Below, piece by piece: positions 19,187 through 29,322 of a DNA stretch of 32,994 bases. A program made the translations under genes and the position numbers. Each line of letters opens with the position of its first letter. Within the stretch, counting starts at the first letter, position 1. The stretch lies in NCBI GenBank assembly GCA_027294635.1, contig JAPULR010000168.1:1-32994 (forward strand), read 5' to 3'. The notes beneath the pieces were generated by a model, which saw only the letters and a list, made by a program, of their open reading frames with translations, did not search any database and was not told the DNA's origin. The stretch comes from Chloroflexota bacterium (GTDB taxonomy: Bacteria; Chloroflexota; Dehalococcoidia; Lucifugimonadales; GCA-2712585).

Positions 19187-20080
19187 TTGAGCTCCCTCCT
19201 CACCTCAGATGCTCGAGTCTGGAGCCTCGAGGAGGCCTTCGAGTACTGCCGCCGCCTCACCACAACCCACTACGAGAATTTCACCGTCGGATCCCTCCTG
19301 CTGCCCAAGGCCAAGCGCCAGCACGTCTCCAATCTCTACTCCTACGCCCGCTCGGTGGACGATCTAGGCGATGAAGCTGAGGGAAATCGAGAGGATTTGC
19401 TGAAGGAGTGGGAAGAGGATCTGGACCTCTGCTACGAAGGGACTCCCCACCACCCGGTTATGGTGGCCCTACAGGAAACTGTCCGCACCTTCGACATTCC
19501 AAAGGAGCCTTTCCTCAAGCTCATAAAAGCCAACCGCATGGACCAGGAGGTCAAGCGGTTCCCCACCTTCCAGGACCTGCTCCGCTACTGCGACCACTCG
19601 GCAAACCCCTGCGGCCGCCTCTTCCTCTACGTCTTCAACTACCGCGATCAGGAGCGGCAAAGGCTTGCCGACTACACCTGTACCGCTCTACAGCTAGCCA
19701 ACTTCTGGCAGGACGTGACCCGGGACTACAAAATGGGCCGCATCTACCTGCCTCTAGAGGACCTGGAGCAGTTCGGCTATAAGGAGGAGGACCTGGCCCA
19801 GGGCATATTCAATGATAGTTTTCGCCGTCTCATGGTCTTCGAGGTTGATAGGACCCGGCGGATGTTCCGACAAGGACTGGAACTGGTTGACCAGGTGAAG
19901 GGCGTTGCACGACTGGACATCGCCCTCTTTAGCCGCGGCGGTCTTGCTGTGCTAGATGCCATTGAGAAGCAAGACTATAATGTCCTGAACCGCAGGCCTC
20001 ACCTTTCGCGATTTCAGAAGGGCTGGCTCCTATTCTCAACGTGGGTTGGCATGCGACTGGGACGGAAGCCCCGCGCCTAG
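19187..20080 (+). CDS. hpnC: Hydroxysqualene synthase HpnC
   Basis: LEEAFEYCRRLTTTHYENFTVGSLLLPKAKRQHVSNLYSYARSVDDLGDE...LANFWQDVTRDYKMGRIYLP. TTG start. Confidence 0.92.
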   Translation: MSSLLTSDARVWSLEEAFEYCRRLTTTHYENFTVGSLLLPKAKRQHVSNLYSYARSVDDLGDEAEGNREDLLKEWEEDLDLCYEGTPHHPVMVALQETVRTFDIPKEPFLKLIKANRMDQEVKRFPTFQDLLRYCDHSANPCGRLFLYVFNYRDQERQRLADYTCTALQLANFWQDVTRDYKMGRIYLPLEDLEQFGYKEEDLAQGIFNDSFRRLMVFEVDRTRRMFRQGLELVDQVKGVARLDIALFSRGGLAVLDAIEKQDYNVLNRRPHLSRFQKGWLLFSTWVGMRLGRKPRA

Positions 20081-20115
20081 CCTCGCCTTCAGCAAGACAG
20101 TTAGAGGAGCGTACA

Positions 20116-20991
20116 ATGCTCCAGCTAAAAGATGCTTACGAAGAGTGCAGGCTCATCACCAAAAGAGAAGCCAAGAACTTCTTCTACGCTTTTATTACCC
20201 TGCCTTCACAAAAGAGAAGGGCTATCTACGCCGCTTACGCCTTCTGCCGCCATTGTGATGACGCCGTAGACCTGGATATACCCCGAAAGAGCAAGCTAGA
20301 AGCGCTGTCAAGTCTACGAAACCAGCTGGAGGCTGCCTACCGGGACAGGCCCCAAGGGGCGGTATTCACTGCCCTGGCCCACTCCGCCCAGACCTACGGC
20401 ATCCCGGAGGAGTATTTCCAGGACGTAATAAGCGGTGTGGAAATGGACCTGACTAAGAACCGCTACGAGACTTTCGACGAGCTTCGTCTATACTGCTACC
20501 GGGTGGCCTCGGTAGTGGGACTGATATGCCTGGAGATATTTGGATACAAAGACGCCAAAGCCAAGAAGCACGCCATAGACCTGGGCTTGGCCATGCAGCT
20601 CACCAATATCCTTCGGGACATCCAGGAAGATCTGAATCGGGACCGCATCTACCTCCCTCAACAGGAGATGGAGCAATACGGATATTCGGAGGAGGACCTT
20701 CGGATTGGTGTTCGAAACGATGCCCAAAGACGTCTCATGGCATTTCAAGTGCAGCGGGCCCGGGATTACTTCCAGGAGGGCGTCAAACTTCTGCCCTACC
20801 TGTCACCTCGCTCAAGGGCCTGTCCCGCGGTCCTGGCCCAGCTGTACGTACACATCCTAGACCGCATTAAAGGGAATGATTTCAATGTATTTAATGGTAG
20901 AATTAGCCTCAGCGGCAGGGAAAAGGTGCTGGTTACGGCAACAACATGGCTGAAGAGCTTCCTACCCCACCCCCAACCAAATCCCACGTAG
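20116..20991 (+). CDS. hpnD: Presqualene diphosphate synthase HpnD
   Basis: ATG at 20116: MLQLKDAYEECRLITKREAKNFFYAFITLPSQKRRAIYAAYAFCRHCDD...AMQLTNILRDIQEDLNRDRIYLPQQEM. Confidence 0.93.
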   Translation: MLQLKDAYEECRLITKREAKNFFYAFITLPSQKRRAIYAAYAFCRHCDDAVDLDIPRKSKLEALSSLRNQLEAAYRDRPQGAVFTALAHSAQTYGIPEEYFQDVISGVEMDLTKNRYETFDELRLYCYRVASVVGLICLEIFGYKDAKAKKHAIDLGLAMQLTNILRDIQEDLNRDRIYLPQQEMEQYGYSEEDLRIGVRNDAQRRLMAFQVQRARDYFQEGVKLLPYLSPRSRACPAVLAQLYVHILDRIKGNDFNVFNGRISLSGREKVLVTATTWLKSFLPHPQPNPT

Positions 20992-22322
20992 TTGTCCTGG
21001 GCGGAGGCCTTGCAGGCATGGCCGCCGCCTGCAACCTATTGGATGCAGGCCGCCAGGTAACCCTAATCGAAAAGCGGCCCTACCTTGGGGGCCGTGCCTT
21101 CTCCTTTACCGACCGGGAAACGGGGCAGGAAGTAGACAACGGCCAGCACATATTCCTGGGCTGCTGCACCTACTACATCGACTTTCTAAAAAAGCTGGGT
21201 ACCTTCCGGCAGGCCCACCTGCAGTCGAAAATGCTGGTAAAAGTCCTCAGTCCGGGCCACATAGCCGGGCAACTATCTACGGCGCCGCTGCCAAAGCCCC
21301 TCCATCTACTGCCCTCCTTCCTGACCTACAGGCACCTGGGATTGAAAGACAAGGCCCTGGCCCTCTATGCTCTCACTCGTATCGCATTGACCAACCGGAG
21401 CAATCCAGCCCTCTCCACGGAAACCTTTGGCCACTGGCTTAAGAAACACCACCAGACCCAGCGTTCCATTGACAACTTCTGGAATATCATCGTAAAGCCC
21501 TGCGTCAATGACGACGTAAGCAACGTTACCGCCGCCATGGCCATGATGGTATTCCAAGAGGGGATGATGAAAACCCGACACGGCTCCTCCATCGGCTACT
21601 CTAAGGTAGGCCTTTCAGCCCTCATGGGCCAGGCCGCCCAAGAGTACATCCAACGCTATGGAGGTCAATTGATCACGGGCAGGGCCGTTTTGGCCCTACA
21701 GGCTGATAACAGCGGGATTAAAGGAGTGGAGTTGGCTGGCGGCGAAACTATCCGTGGAGACGTATATATCAGCGCCCTCCCCTTTGATGACCTGGCGCCC
21801 CTCCTGCCCCCGGAGCTCGAAAGGGCGCCTTATTTTGCTTCCTTGCGAGGGCTGGCAACCGCGCCCATCGTAAACATCCACCTCTGGTACAACAAGCAGA
21901 TAATGCACGAGGACTTCGCCGCCTTTGTAGACTCGCCCCTCCAGTGGGTCTTTAACAAGAGCAGCATCCTTGGCCAGAACGGTGCAGGGGGCCAGTATAT
22001 AACCATCTCTCTCAGCGGAGCCTTTGAATACATCAATCAGCCAAAGGAGGTCCTACAGCAGACTTTTGTAGAGGCCATGGCCCAGGCCTTCCCTAAGGCC
22101 AAGTTGGCCAAGGTTGAGCGGATTCTGGTGGTCAAGCAGGAAAAGGCCACCTTCCGCTGCTTGCCCGGTTCTGAGAGGCTCCGACCCAAAGCGGAAACGC
22201 CCATTGAAAACCTGTTCTTGGCTGGCGAGTGGACCGACACCGGATGGCCTTCCACCATGGAGAGCGCCGTTAGAAGCGGTGTTGCGGCGGCGCAGGCGGT
22301 GGTGAGCAGGTCTAACGGTTGA
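20946..22322 (+). CDS. hpnE: Hydroxysqualene dehydroxylase HpnE (FAD-dependent)
   Basis: VVVLGGGLAGMAAACNLLDAGRQVTLIEKRPYLGGRAFSF; C-terminal NLFLAGEWTDTGWPSTMESAVRSG. Confidence 0.95.
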   Translation: MAEELPTPPPTKSHVVVLGGGLAGMAAACNLLDAGRQVTLIEKRPYLGGRAFSFTDRETGQEVDNGQHIFLGCCTYYIDFLKKLGTFRQAHLQSKMLVKVLSPGHIAGQLSTAPLPKPLHLLPSFLTYRHLGLKDKALALYALTRIALTNRSNPALSTETFGHWLKKHHQTQRSIDNFWNIIVKPCVNDDVSNVTAAMAMMVFQEGMMKTRHGSSIGYSKVGLSALMGQAAQEYIQRYGGQLITGRAVLALQADNSGIKGVELAGGETIRGDVYISALPFDDLAPLLPPELERAPYFASLRGLATAPIVNIHLWYNKQIMHEDFAAFVDSPLQWVFNKSSILGQNGAGGQYITISLSGAFEYINQPKEVLQQTFVEAMAQAFPKAKLAKVERILVVKQEKATFRCLPGSERLRPKAETPIENLFLAGEWTDTGWPSTMESAVRSGVAAAQAVVSRSNG

Positions 22323-23317
22323 AGGCCCTTGTCCTAGCCCCCTTCTCATGCCACGCTCTGGAATCTCTGAGGCGATTAATGCCCCTCGACTATGAGAGCT
22401 GGACACACACCAGGAAGCTTTACGACCCAGAGGAGCTGGGGCAACGGATGAAAAAAGAGGGCACCACTATTCTGGTTGTAGAAGCCGATTTCATATTCGA
22501 GGAGGTCTTTCAGCAAGCCAAGGATTTAGGGTTCCTGGGAGTTTGTCGTAGCAGCCTGAACCATGTAGACCTGGATGCCGCCACCCGTCATGACGTGCTG
22601 GTAGTCAACACCCCCTGGCGAAACGCCCGAGCCGTAGCTGAGCTTGCCGTCGCTCTGATGCTGTCGCTGGCGCGCCGGGTCCCTCGCCTCGACAGTTATG
22701 TAAAGGAGGGTTACTGGCAAGACCCCGTGGAGGGTTACATCTCCTACCGGGGGATCGAGCTTCAGGGCAGCACCTTGGGCCTCGTTGGACTGGGAGGCGT
22801 GGGTCGCATTGTATCCAAGCTGGGGAGGGCCCTGGGTATGGAGGTCCTGGCTTACGACCCCTACGTCGGTCAGCTTGGACAACGAAAGTCTGGCTCCCTG
22901 CTGGTCACTCTAGACCGGGTGCTGGAAGAGTCACGGTTCCTCTCTCTACACACACCCTTCTCTGCCGAGACTATGGGCCTCATAGGTGAGAGGGAGTTGG
23001 GTATGATGAGAAAAGGAGCCTATCTAATCAACACCGCCTTCTATGGCCTGGTAGACGAACCGGCTCTGGTCAAACACCTGAGCTCAGGGCACCTGGCAGG
23101 GGCAGCCCTGGACGTTCACGATGCCCATCCCATTCCCCCCTCCAGCCCCTTGCTCAAGCTGAGTAACGTGATACTAACGCCCCATATTGGCGGCGCCACC
23201 GTGGAGACGATAGACCGCCATTCGACCATGATGCTGCAAGACATAAAGAGATACCTCCACGGAGCGAAACCGCGCCACCTGGCAAACCCCAAGGCATGGA
23301 CGGGTCGTGGGCATTAA
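22319..23317 (+). CDS. D-2-hydroxyacid dehydrogenase (phosphoglycerate dehydrogenase-like)
   Basis: LGLVGLGGVGRIVSKLGRALGMEVLAYDPY; AALDVHDAHPIPPSSPLLKLSNVILTPHIGGAT. TTG start with TTGA overlap. Confidence 0.92.
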   Translation: MKALVLAPFSCHALESLRRLMPLDYESWTHTRKLYDPEELGQRMKKEGTTILVVEADFIFEEVFQQAKDLGFLGVCRSSLNHVDLDAATRHDVLVVNTPWRNARAVAELAVALMLSLARRVPRLDSYVKEGYWQDPVEGYISYRGIELQGSTLGLVGLGGVGRIVSKLGRALGMEVLAYDPYVGQLGQRKSGSLLVTLDRVLEESRFLSLHTPFSAETMGLIGERELGMMRKGAYLINTAFYGLVDEPALVKHLSSGHLAGAALDVHDAHPIPPSSPLLKLSNVILTPHIGGATVETIDRHSTMMLQDIKRYLHGAKPRHLANPKAWTGRGH

Positions 23318-24815
23318 CCTGCTAGCCCTGGATGTGGGGACCAGCGGAGTCCATTGCATGGTTACGGACGGCGAGGGTACCCCTCTCGCCACTAAAGATG
23401 GTCCCATCCGCTACTTCACGCCGAAGGGCGCCTCGGAGCTGACGCTGGAGTTCGATCCCCATGAGTTGCTGGATATGGTCGGCACCCTGGTTATCGAAGC
23501 TTTGAAGGAAGCCGGCATAACGGGTGGAGACATCAAAGCCGTGGGCGTTACAAGCCAGCGGCAGGGTGTTGTTTTCGTGGACCGGGAAGGCAAAGAGCTC
23601 CTGGTGAGTCCAAACATCGACCTGAGAGCGGTCTTTGAAGGCGCTGCCCTGGATGAGGAGGTGGGCCCGGACCTCTATCGAATCACCGGCCACTACCCAT
23701 CACTGCTGCTGGCCCCCAGCCGTCTCCGCTGGCTGCAGAATAACCAACCCGCCGCATACGAACGGCTGGACCGTCTTTTAACCATTGCCGGATGGCTGGC
23801 CTTTCGGCTCACAGGCAGTTTTGCCTGTGAGCCTTCCCTGGCTGCAGGAGCGGGCCTGCTGGAGGTGGACACGGGAAAACGATGCAGCGCCCTGCTGAAG
23901 AAAATGGGTGTCCCTGAGTCGCTGCTGCCACCCCTTATAAAGGCTGGAGATGTGGTAGGAGAGCTTCTGTCACAGCCGGCCGGTGGCTGGGGACTGCGAC
24001 CCGGGACGCCGGTCACTCTGGGCGGGGCCGATACTCAGTGCGGCCTCCTGGGAATGGGCCTCGTCGCCTCCGGCGAGACGGGCATTGTGGCAGGTTGGAG
24101 CTGTGCCGTTCAAATGCTTACGTCCACCCCATGCTATGATGACGGCATGAACGCCTGGGTCGGCTGCATTCCGCTGGAAGATTTGTGGGTATCGGAAGCT
24201 AATTTGGGGGACGCTGGTAATGCCCATCGCTGGTTGAAGGACACCCTCATAGGGAACGGCGGGTCCTGGGAGAAAGCCGATATTTTGGCCTCCTCGGTCC
24301 CCCTCGGTAGCGACGGTGTGTTTTCCTATCTGGGAACCAGCCCAATGAGCGCGGCAAAGGCAGGACTCAAAAGGGGGGGCATCCTCTTCCCCACGCCCAT
24401 GCGATATCAGAAGCCCAGACCCGGTCACATGCTAAAGGCCTTCTGGGAGAGCTTGGCCTACAGCCTGAAGTCAAACTTGGGCGCCATCGAGCAAGTAACC
24501 GGAAAGGATGCGGAGGTCCTTTATCTGGGGGGAGGCATGGCCCGGAGTGAGCTCATGTCACGCGTTACGGCCAACGTCCTCAACCGGGAGATCAGGCGCA
24601 GCAACCTTCCCCAGGTGAGCGCGCGAGGCGCGGCGGTGGCTGCGGCTGTAGCGGCAGGCGTGTACGACGGGATAAGTACGGGCGTCCGTTCTCTGGCCCC
24701 AACGTGGGAAATCGTGGAACCAAACCCCACCGCCGCTCTGGAGTATCGGGAGCATTACCAACAGTGGAAAAGTCTATACCACAGGCTTCAGGACGGTGAG
24801 AGTGGCATCCAGTAG
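23307..24815 (+). CDS. FGGY-family carbohydrate kinase (xylulokinase-like)
   Basis: LALDVGTSGVHCMVTDGEG; AVGVTSQRQGVVFVDREGKEL; VLYLGGGMARSELMSRVTANVLNREI. Confidence 0.92.
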   Translation: MGINLLALDVGTSGVHCMVTDGEGTPLATKDGPIRYFTPKGASELTLEFDPHELLDMVGTLVIEALKEAGITGGDIKAVGVTSQRQGVVFVDREGKELLVSPNIDLRAVFEGAALDEEVGPDLYRITGHYPSLLLAPSRLRWLQNNQPAAYERLDRLLTIAGWLAFRLTGSFACEPSLAAGAGLLEVDTGKRCSALLKKMGVPESLLPPLIKAGDVVGELLSQPAGGWGLRPGTPVTLGGADTQCGLLGMGLVASGETGIVAGWSCAVQMLTSTPCYDDGMNAWVGCIPLEDLWVSEANLGDAGNAHRWLKDTLIGNGGSWEKADILASSVPLGSDGVFSYLGTSPMSAAKAGLKRGGILFPTPMRYQKPRPGHMLKAFWESLAYSLKSNLGAIEQVTGKDAEVLYLGGGMARSELMSRVTANVLNREIRRSNLPQVSARGAAVAAAVAAGVYDGISTGVRSLAPTWEIVEPNPTAALEYREHYQQWKSLYHRLQDGESGIQ

Positions 24816-25497
24816 ATGGGAAAAGGAGCGTGAGACCCTGTGCCAGGTTTGCCGTCGCCTGGTCAAGACGGGTCTGGTGGTAGGGTCCAGCGGTAACGTT
24901 AGTATGAGGCTGAAGACCAACGATGACGACCTGGTGCTCATCACCCCCATGGGACTGGCTCTGGAAGGGCTGAATCCCCATGAACTGGCGGTTATCGACC
25001 TGGAGGGAGAGCCGGTGGAGGAGGACCTACCCCCCTCATCCGAGTCGGCCCTGCATCTGATGGTCTACCGTCGTCGCCCCGACGTAGGGAGTGTAGTCCA
25101 CGCTCACCCTGTTTTTTCATCCGTGGCGGCGGTTTCAGGACGGGAGATACCTCCTATAGTAGACGAGGTGGTCATCAAGATCGGCGGTAGCGTGCAAGTG
25201 GCTGAGTACGCCTTTCCAGGCACGGAGGAGCTAGCCGAGAAAGCCGTTGACGCTTTGGGGGACCGAATGGCAGTCCTCCTTAGGAACCACGGACTAATGA
25301 CTGTGGGAAAGTCGGCGGAGGAGGCCTTGGACAACAGCCTCCTGGTAGAGCGTCTGGCGCAGATATTTTTGTATACTACCCTCTCTAAAGGCGCCAATCC
25401 ATTGCCAGCGGAAGTCGTTAAAATAGAGGAAGAGCTGTACCGGATGCACCGGTCGGCGGAGAAAGCCAGCGGAGGACCCCATGGTATCGGTGCCTAG
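24796..25497 (+). CDS. Class II aldolase/adducin family protein
   Basis: LVKTGLVVGSSGNVSMRL, LITPMGLALEGL, SSESALHLMVYRRRPDVGSVVHAHPVFS, LLRNHGLMTVGKS. Confidence 0.93.
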   Translation: MRVASSRWEKERETLCQVCRRLVKTGLVVGSSGNVSMRLKTNDDDLVLITPMGLALEGLNPHELAVIDLEGEPVEEDLPPSSESALHLMVYRRRPDVGSVVHAHPVFSSVAAVSGREIPPIVDEVVIKIGGSVQVAEYAFPGTEELAEKAVDALGDRMAVLLRNHGLMTVGKSAEEALDNSLLVERLAQIFLYTTLSKGANPLPAEVVKIEEELYRMHRSAEKASGGPHGIGA

Positions 25498-25852
25498 CTT
25501 CATCCTCCGACGGTTGTACGTTAAAGGCAGCTTGCTCAGCACTGATGCAGGGATGGAATTTCAGCTTCTAAACAGGCTGGGGTCCGGCTACGCCCGCCGT
25601 CTGCTGCCCCTGACCCTGGACGGCCACGACATCCCCCTGGACTGCTGCGAATTCCATGTGGACGGATCACGGGTCCCCTTTGCCAACATTTCCAGGGAGA
25701 ACACCTTTACCATAGCCCTGAACAAGTTGATCACGGTAACGGCCAAAGGCGTAACGCTAACCAAAGAGCCCCACAACATCGGTATGGCCTTTGAGGTGGC
25801 GGGCCTGGGCGTTCTTAAGTTCGACTTCACCGACACCCCTTCCGATGGTTAA
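25481..25852 (+). CDS. Conserved-looking hypothetical protein, 123 aa
   Basis: Full-length ORF overlapping the aldolase end (17 nt) and the SDR start (8 nt) on the same strand; beta-rich sequence, no family recognised. Confidence 0.75.
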   Translation: MVSVPSFILRRLYVKGSLLSTDAGMEFQLLNRLGSGYARRLLPLTLDGHDIPLDCCEFHVDGSRVPFANISRENTFTIALNKLITVTAKGVTLTKEPHNIGMAFEVAGLGVLKFDFTDTPSDG

Positions 25853-26810
25853 CGTAGCATCGGCCCCCGTTGTGGCCGTCACCGGCTCCGCGGGATACAT
25901 CGGTTCGCAGCTTCTCCAGGAGCTGGAAAACGAGACCTCCCTGGCGAAGCTAGTCGCCGTGGACCTTAAGCCTTTGACCATGCCCTTCCACAACATCGAC
26001 GCCTATCGCTTGGACATCACCAAACCCCTGGACACGGTGTTCCACGACCATCATATAAACACTGTAGTGCACCTAGCCTTCGACTTGCGAGAGGGTCACA
26101 ATCCCCAGGAGGCTCAAGCCATTCAGTCCAACAACCTCGTGGGGCTAGAGAACCTTTTGCGAGCGTGCCGGGCCGGCCGCGTTAGTAACTTCATCTACCT
26201 CAGCAGCCACACCGTTTATGGGGCTCGCTCAGACAACCCAGTCCCCATCACTGAAGAAGCGCCCCTTAGACCTGTGGTGCGGTTCCAATATTCCCAGACC
26301 AAGGTATTGAGCGAGGAGATTCTGCAGCGTTTTGCCCGGGAGAACCCCCAGACTGGCGTCACGGTGCTTCGGTGCTGCATGGTTCTCGGCCCAGAGGGCA
26401 TTAGCCACGTGGCCAAAGCCTTCCAAAAGCCAGTCTTAATTAAGGTTACTGGCTACGACCCACCCCTACAGTTCATCCACGATAAGGACCTGGCGCGTAT
26501 CCTGACTATCTTCAGCATGGAGCCCAGGCCCGGGGTTTTCAACGTGGCCGGCGAGAGTGTGGTGCGTTTCAGCCGTATGGCTCAGATCATGAGACAGAGG
26601 CTTATATCACTGCCATTCTTTATTGCGTATCCACTGGTCCAGATGAGCTGGAAGCTGGGCCTCCAAAAGGAGGCCTCCGCAGCGGGGCTGGGCTTTATCC
26701 GGCACCCCATAATCATGACCACGGGCAAACTCAAGCGAGCGACGGGGTACCGGTTCCAGTACACCGCCGAGGAGGCGGTAAGCTCCTACGCGGCATCAAA
26801 TTTGACCTAA
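25845..26810 (+). CDS. NAD-dependent epimerase/dehydratase (SDR)
   Basis: VVAVTGSAGYIGSQLLQELENE; YLSSHTVYG...YSQTKVLSEE. Start placed at ATG 25845 rather than 25791. Confidence 0.9.
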   Translation: MVNVASAPVVAVTGSAGYIGSQLLQELENETSLAKLVAVDLKPLTMPFHNIDAYRLDITKPLDTVFHDHHINTVVHLAFDLREGHNPQEAQAIQSNNLVGLENLLRACRAGRVSNFIYLSSHTVYGARSDNPVPITEEAPLRPVVRFQYSQTKVLSEEILQRFARENPQTGVTVLRCCMVLGPEGISHVAKAFQKPVLIKVTGYDPPLQFIHDKDLARILTIFSMEPRPGVFNVAGESVVRFSRMAQIMRQRLISLPFFIAYPLVQMSWKLGLQKEASAAGLGFIRHPIIMTTGKLKRATGYRFQYTAEEAVSSYAASNLT

Positions 26811-27068
26811 CGTTTTTAGCAAGATCCCACTGGGCGGAGCCCCCAGCAATGGGTCTCTAGACGACTAAAAAAACCCTTGACTGGCCTTCCAAAGTATGCG
26901 ACTATGGGGTACAATAATTGTAGACCAAACGACTAGACAATACCCGGAACAGGACTCATTGAAGAATACCACTCCCCTTTTTAAATTGACCGTCGAGTTC
27001 CCAGTGTCGTCATAACGTTACCTTTAATCTCCTATCCTCAACTGAGCACGGTGCCTAGAAACTAGAAG

Positions 27069-28526
27069 ATGACTACCGCCAACAAAGAAGTAAATACCAT
27101 AGCCAGCCAGGGTTACAAGTACGGCTTTGTCACCGATATCGAGGCCGACGTTGCTCCCAGGGGCCTAAACGAAGACACCGTCCGCTGGATCTCGGCCAAA
27201 AAGAGCGAGCCTGATTTCATGCTCCAGTGGCGCTTGAAGGCATTTCGATACTGGGAAAAACTTCTTCAAGGCCAGGAAACACCGTCTTGGGCCAACGTCC
27301 ACTACCCACCCATCGACTACCAGAACATGATCTATTACTCGGCGCCCAAGACCAAGGAGAAGCTGGAAAGCCTTGACCAGGTAGACCCGGAGCTTCTAAG
27401 AACCTACGAGAAGTTGGGCATCCCCCTGGAGGAGCAGAAAAGGCTTGCCGGCGTAGCGGTGGACGCCATCTTTGACAGCGTGTCTATAGCCACCACCTTC
27501 CGGGAAGAGCTCGCCAAGCACGGCATCGTCTTTTGCCCCTTCTCCGAGGCCCTGCAAGAACACCCAGAGCTGGTGCAGAAGTACCTTGGATCGGTGGTCC
27601 CGTACAGCGACAACTTCTACGCCGCCTTGAACGCCGCAGTATTTTCCGACGGGTCTTTCTGCTACATACCCAAGGGTGTGCGCTGTCCCCTGGAGCTGAC
27701 CACCTACTTCCGTATCAACACCGCCGAAACGGGGCAGTTCGAGCGCACCCTCATCATCGCCGACGAGGGGAGCTACGTAAGCTACCTGGAGGGCTGTAGC
27801 GCCCCCATGCGGGACGAGAACCAGCTTCACGCCGCCGTGGTGGAGCTCATCACCCATGACAACGCTGAAATAAAGTACTCCACCATCCAGAACTGGTACC
27901 CCGGTAACGAGGAAGGCAAGGGCGGAATCTACAACTTCGTCACCAAGCGCGGTAAGTGCCAGGGGAAGAACTCCAAGATATCCTGGACCCAGGTGGAGAC
28001 CGGCTCCGCCATCACCTGGAAGTACCCCAGCGTCATCCTCCAGGGAGATAACTCCGTTGGCGAGTTCTACTCCGTGGCCCTGACCAAAGGCTATCAGCAG
28101 GCCGATACGGGCACCAAGATGACCCATATTGGCAAGAACACCCGCAGCAAAATCATCTCCAAGGCCATATCTGCGGGCCATGGAAACAACACCTATCGTG
28201 GGCTGGTGAAGGTCATGCCCAAGGCCGACAACGCCAGGAACTTCACTCAGTGCGACTCGCTGCTCATTGGAGACCAGTGCGGCGCTCATACCACTCCCTA
28301 CGTCGAAGTACGCAACAGCACGGCCCAACTGGAGCATGAGGCCTTCACCTCCAGGGTAGACGAGGATATGCTCTTCTACTGCAACCAGCGGGGCCTGTCC
28401 ACCGAAGACGCCCAATCGCTGATCATCAACGGATTCTGCAAAGAGGTGTTCCAGAAGCTCCCCTTCGAGTTCGCCGTGGAAGCCACCAGGCTTCTGGAGC
28501 TTAACCTGGAAGGCGCCGTCGGATAG
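27069..28526 (+). CDS. sufB: Fe-S cluster assembly protein SufB
   Basis: [68 protein letters not shown]. Confidence 0.98.
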   Translation: MTTANKEVNTIASQGYKYGFVTDIEADVAPRGLNEDTVRWISAKKSEPDFMLQWRLKAFRYWEKLLQGQETPSWANVHYPPIDYQNMIYYSAPKTKEKLESLDQVDPELLRTYEKLGIPLEEQKRLAGVAVDAIFDSVSIATTFREELAKHGIVFCPFSEALQEHPELVQKYLGSVVPYSDNFYAALNAAVFSDGSFCYIPKGVRCPLELTTYFRINTAETGQFERTLIIADEGSYVSYLEGCSAPMRDENQLHAAVVELITHDNAEIKYSTIQNWYPGNEEGKGGIYNFVTKRGKCQGKNSKISWTQVETGSAITWKYPSVILQGDNSVGEFYSVALTKGYQQADTGTKMTHIGKNTRSKIISKAISAGHGNNTYRGLVKVMPKADNARNFTQCDSLLIGDQCGAHTTPYVEVRNSTAQLEHEAFTSRVDEDMLFYCNQRGLSTEDAQSLIINGFCKEVFQKLPFEFAVEATRLLELNLEGAVG

Positions 28527-28537
28527 AGGCCGCGCCA

Positions 28538-29308
28538 ATGCTGGAAATCCGTAACCTATACGCCTCCGTTGGGGAGGTGGAGATCCTCAAGGGAATCAAT
28601 CTCAAGGTTAAGGCCGGGGAGGTCCACGCCCTCATGGGACCTAACGGCTCGGGGAAGAGCACCCTGGCCTTTGTGCTGGCGGGAAAGCCCGGCTACGTCG
28701 CCACATCAGGCAAGGTGACGTACCAGGGCGAAGACCTGCTGGGCATGAAACCAGAAGACCGGGCCAGGGCAGGGGTCTTCCTTTCCTTCCAGCACCCCGT
28801 TGAGGTGCCTGGGGTACGCCTGGACCAGTTCCTCCGGGCCGGATTCAACGCTATCCACAAGAGCAAGGGTCTGGAAGAGCTGGACCCCCTCAAATTCGAC
28901 CGGATGCTACGACAAAGGGTCAAGGTGGTGGGCATAGACCCAGCCTTGACCAAGCGCTCGGTAAACGACGGCTTCTCCGGCGGCGAGAAGAAGCGTAACG
29001 AGGTCTTGCAGATGGCCGTACTGGAGCCCACGCTGGCCATCTTGGACGAGCCGGACTCCGGCCTGGACGTAGACGCCCTTCGGACCGTGGCCCAGGGTAT
29101 CAATCAGCTTCGGAGCCCCGAAAAAGCCATCCTTCTTGTCACCCACTACCAGCGGATTTTGAACTACGTTATCCCAGACTTCGTGCACGTCCTTGTCGAC
29201 GGTCGGATAGTTAAATCAGGTGGCAAGGAGTTGGCGCTGGAGATTGAGGCCGAGGGCTACGAAAAGTTTGAACAGCCCCAGGAAGAAGCCATCCAGTCCC
29301 CTGGCTGA
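28538..29308 (+). CDS. sufC: Fe-S cluster assembly ATPase SufC
   Basis: HALMGPNGSGKSTLAFVLAG; FSGGEKKRNEVLQMAVLEPTLAILDEPDSGLDVDALR. Confidence 0.98.
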   Translation: MLEIRNLYASVGEVEILKGINLKVKAGEVHALMGPNGSGKSTLAFVLAGKPGYVATSGKVTYQGEDLLGMKPEDRARAGVFLSFQHPVEVPGVRLDQFLRAGFNAIHKSKGLEELDPLKFDRMLRQRVKVVGIDPALTKRSVNDGFSGGEKKRNEVLQMAVLEPTLAILDEPDSGLDVDALRTVAQGINQLRSPEKAILLVTHYQRILNYVIPDFVHVLVDGRIVKSGGKELALEIEAEGYEKFEQPQEEAIQSPG

Positions 29309-29322
29309 AAGATGCTCTCCCC

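Noticed and set aside
22319-25497. Complete 5-deoxyribose (radical SAM by-product) salvage operon
   Set aside because: Kinase and class II aldolase are present but no MtnA/DrdI-type isomerase is visible; kept only as one hypothesis.
26877-26915. Promoter for the suf operon (TTGACT ... TACAAT)
   Set aside because: The two hexamers are 27 nt apart; neither has a good partner at 16-18 nt, so no confident call.
27396-28538. 380-aa ORF on - strand opposite sufB
   Set aside because: Antisense shadow ORF; composition mirrors sufB codons, no domain recognised.
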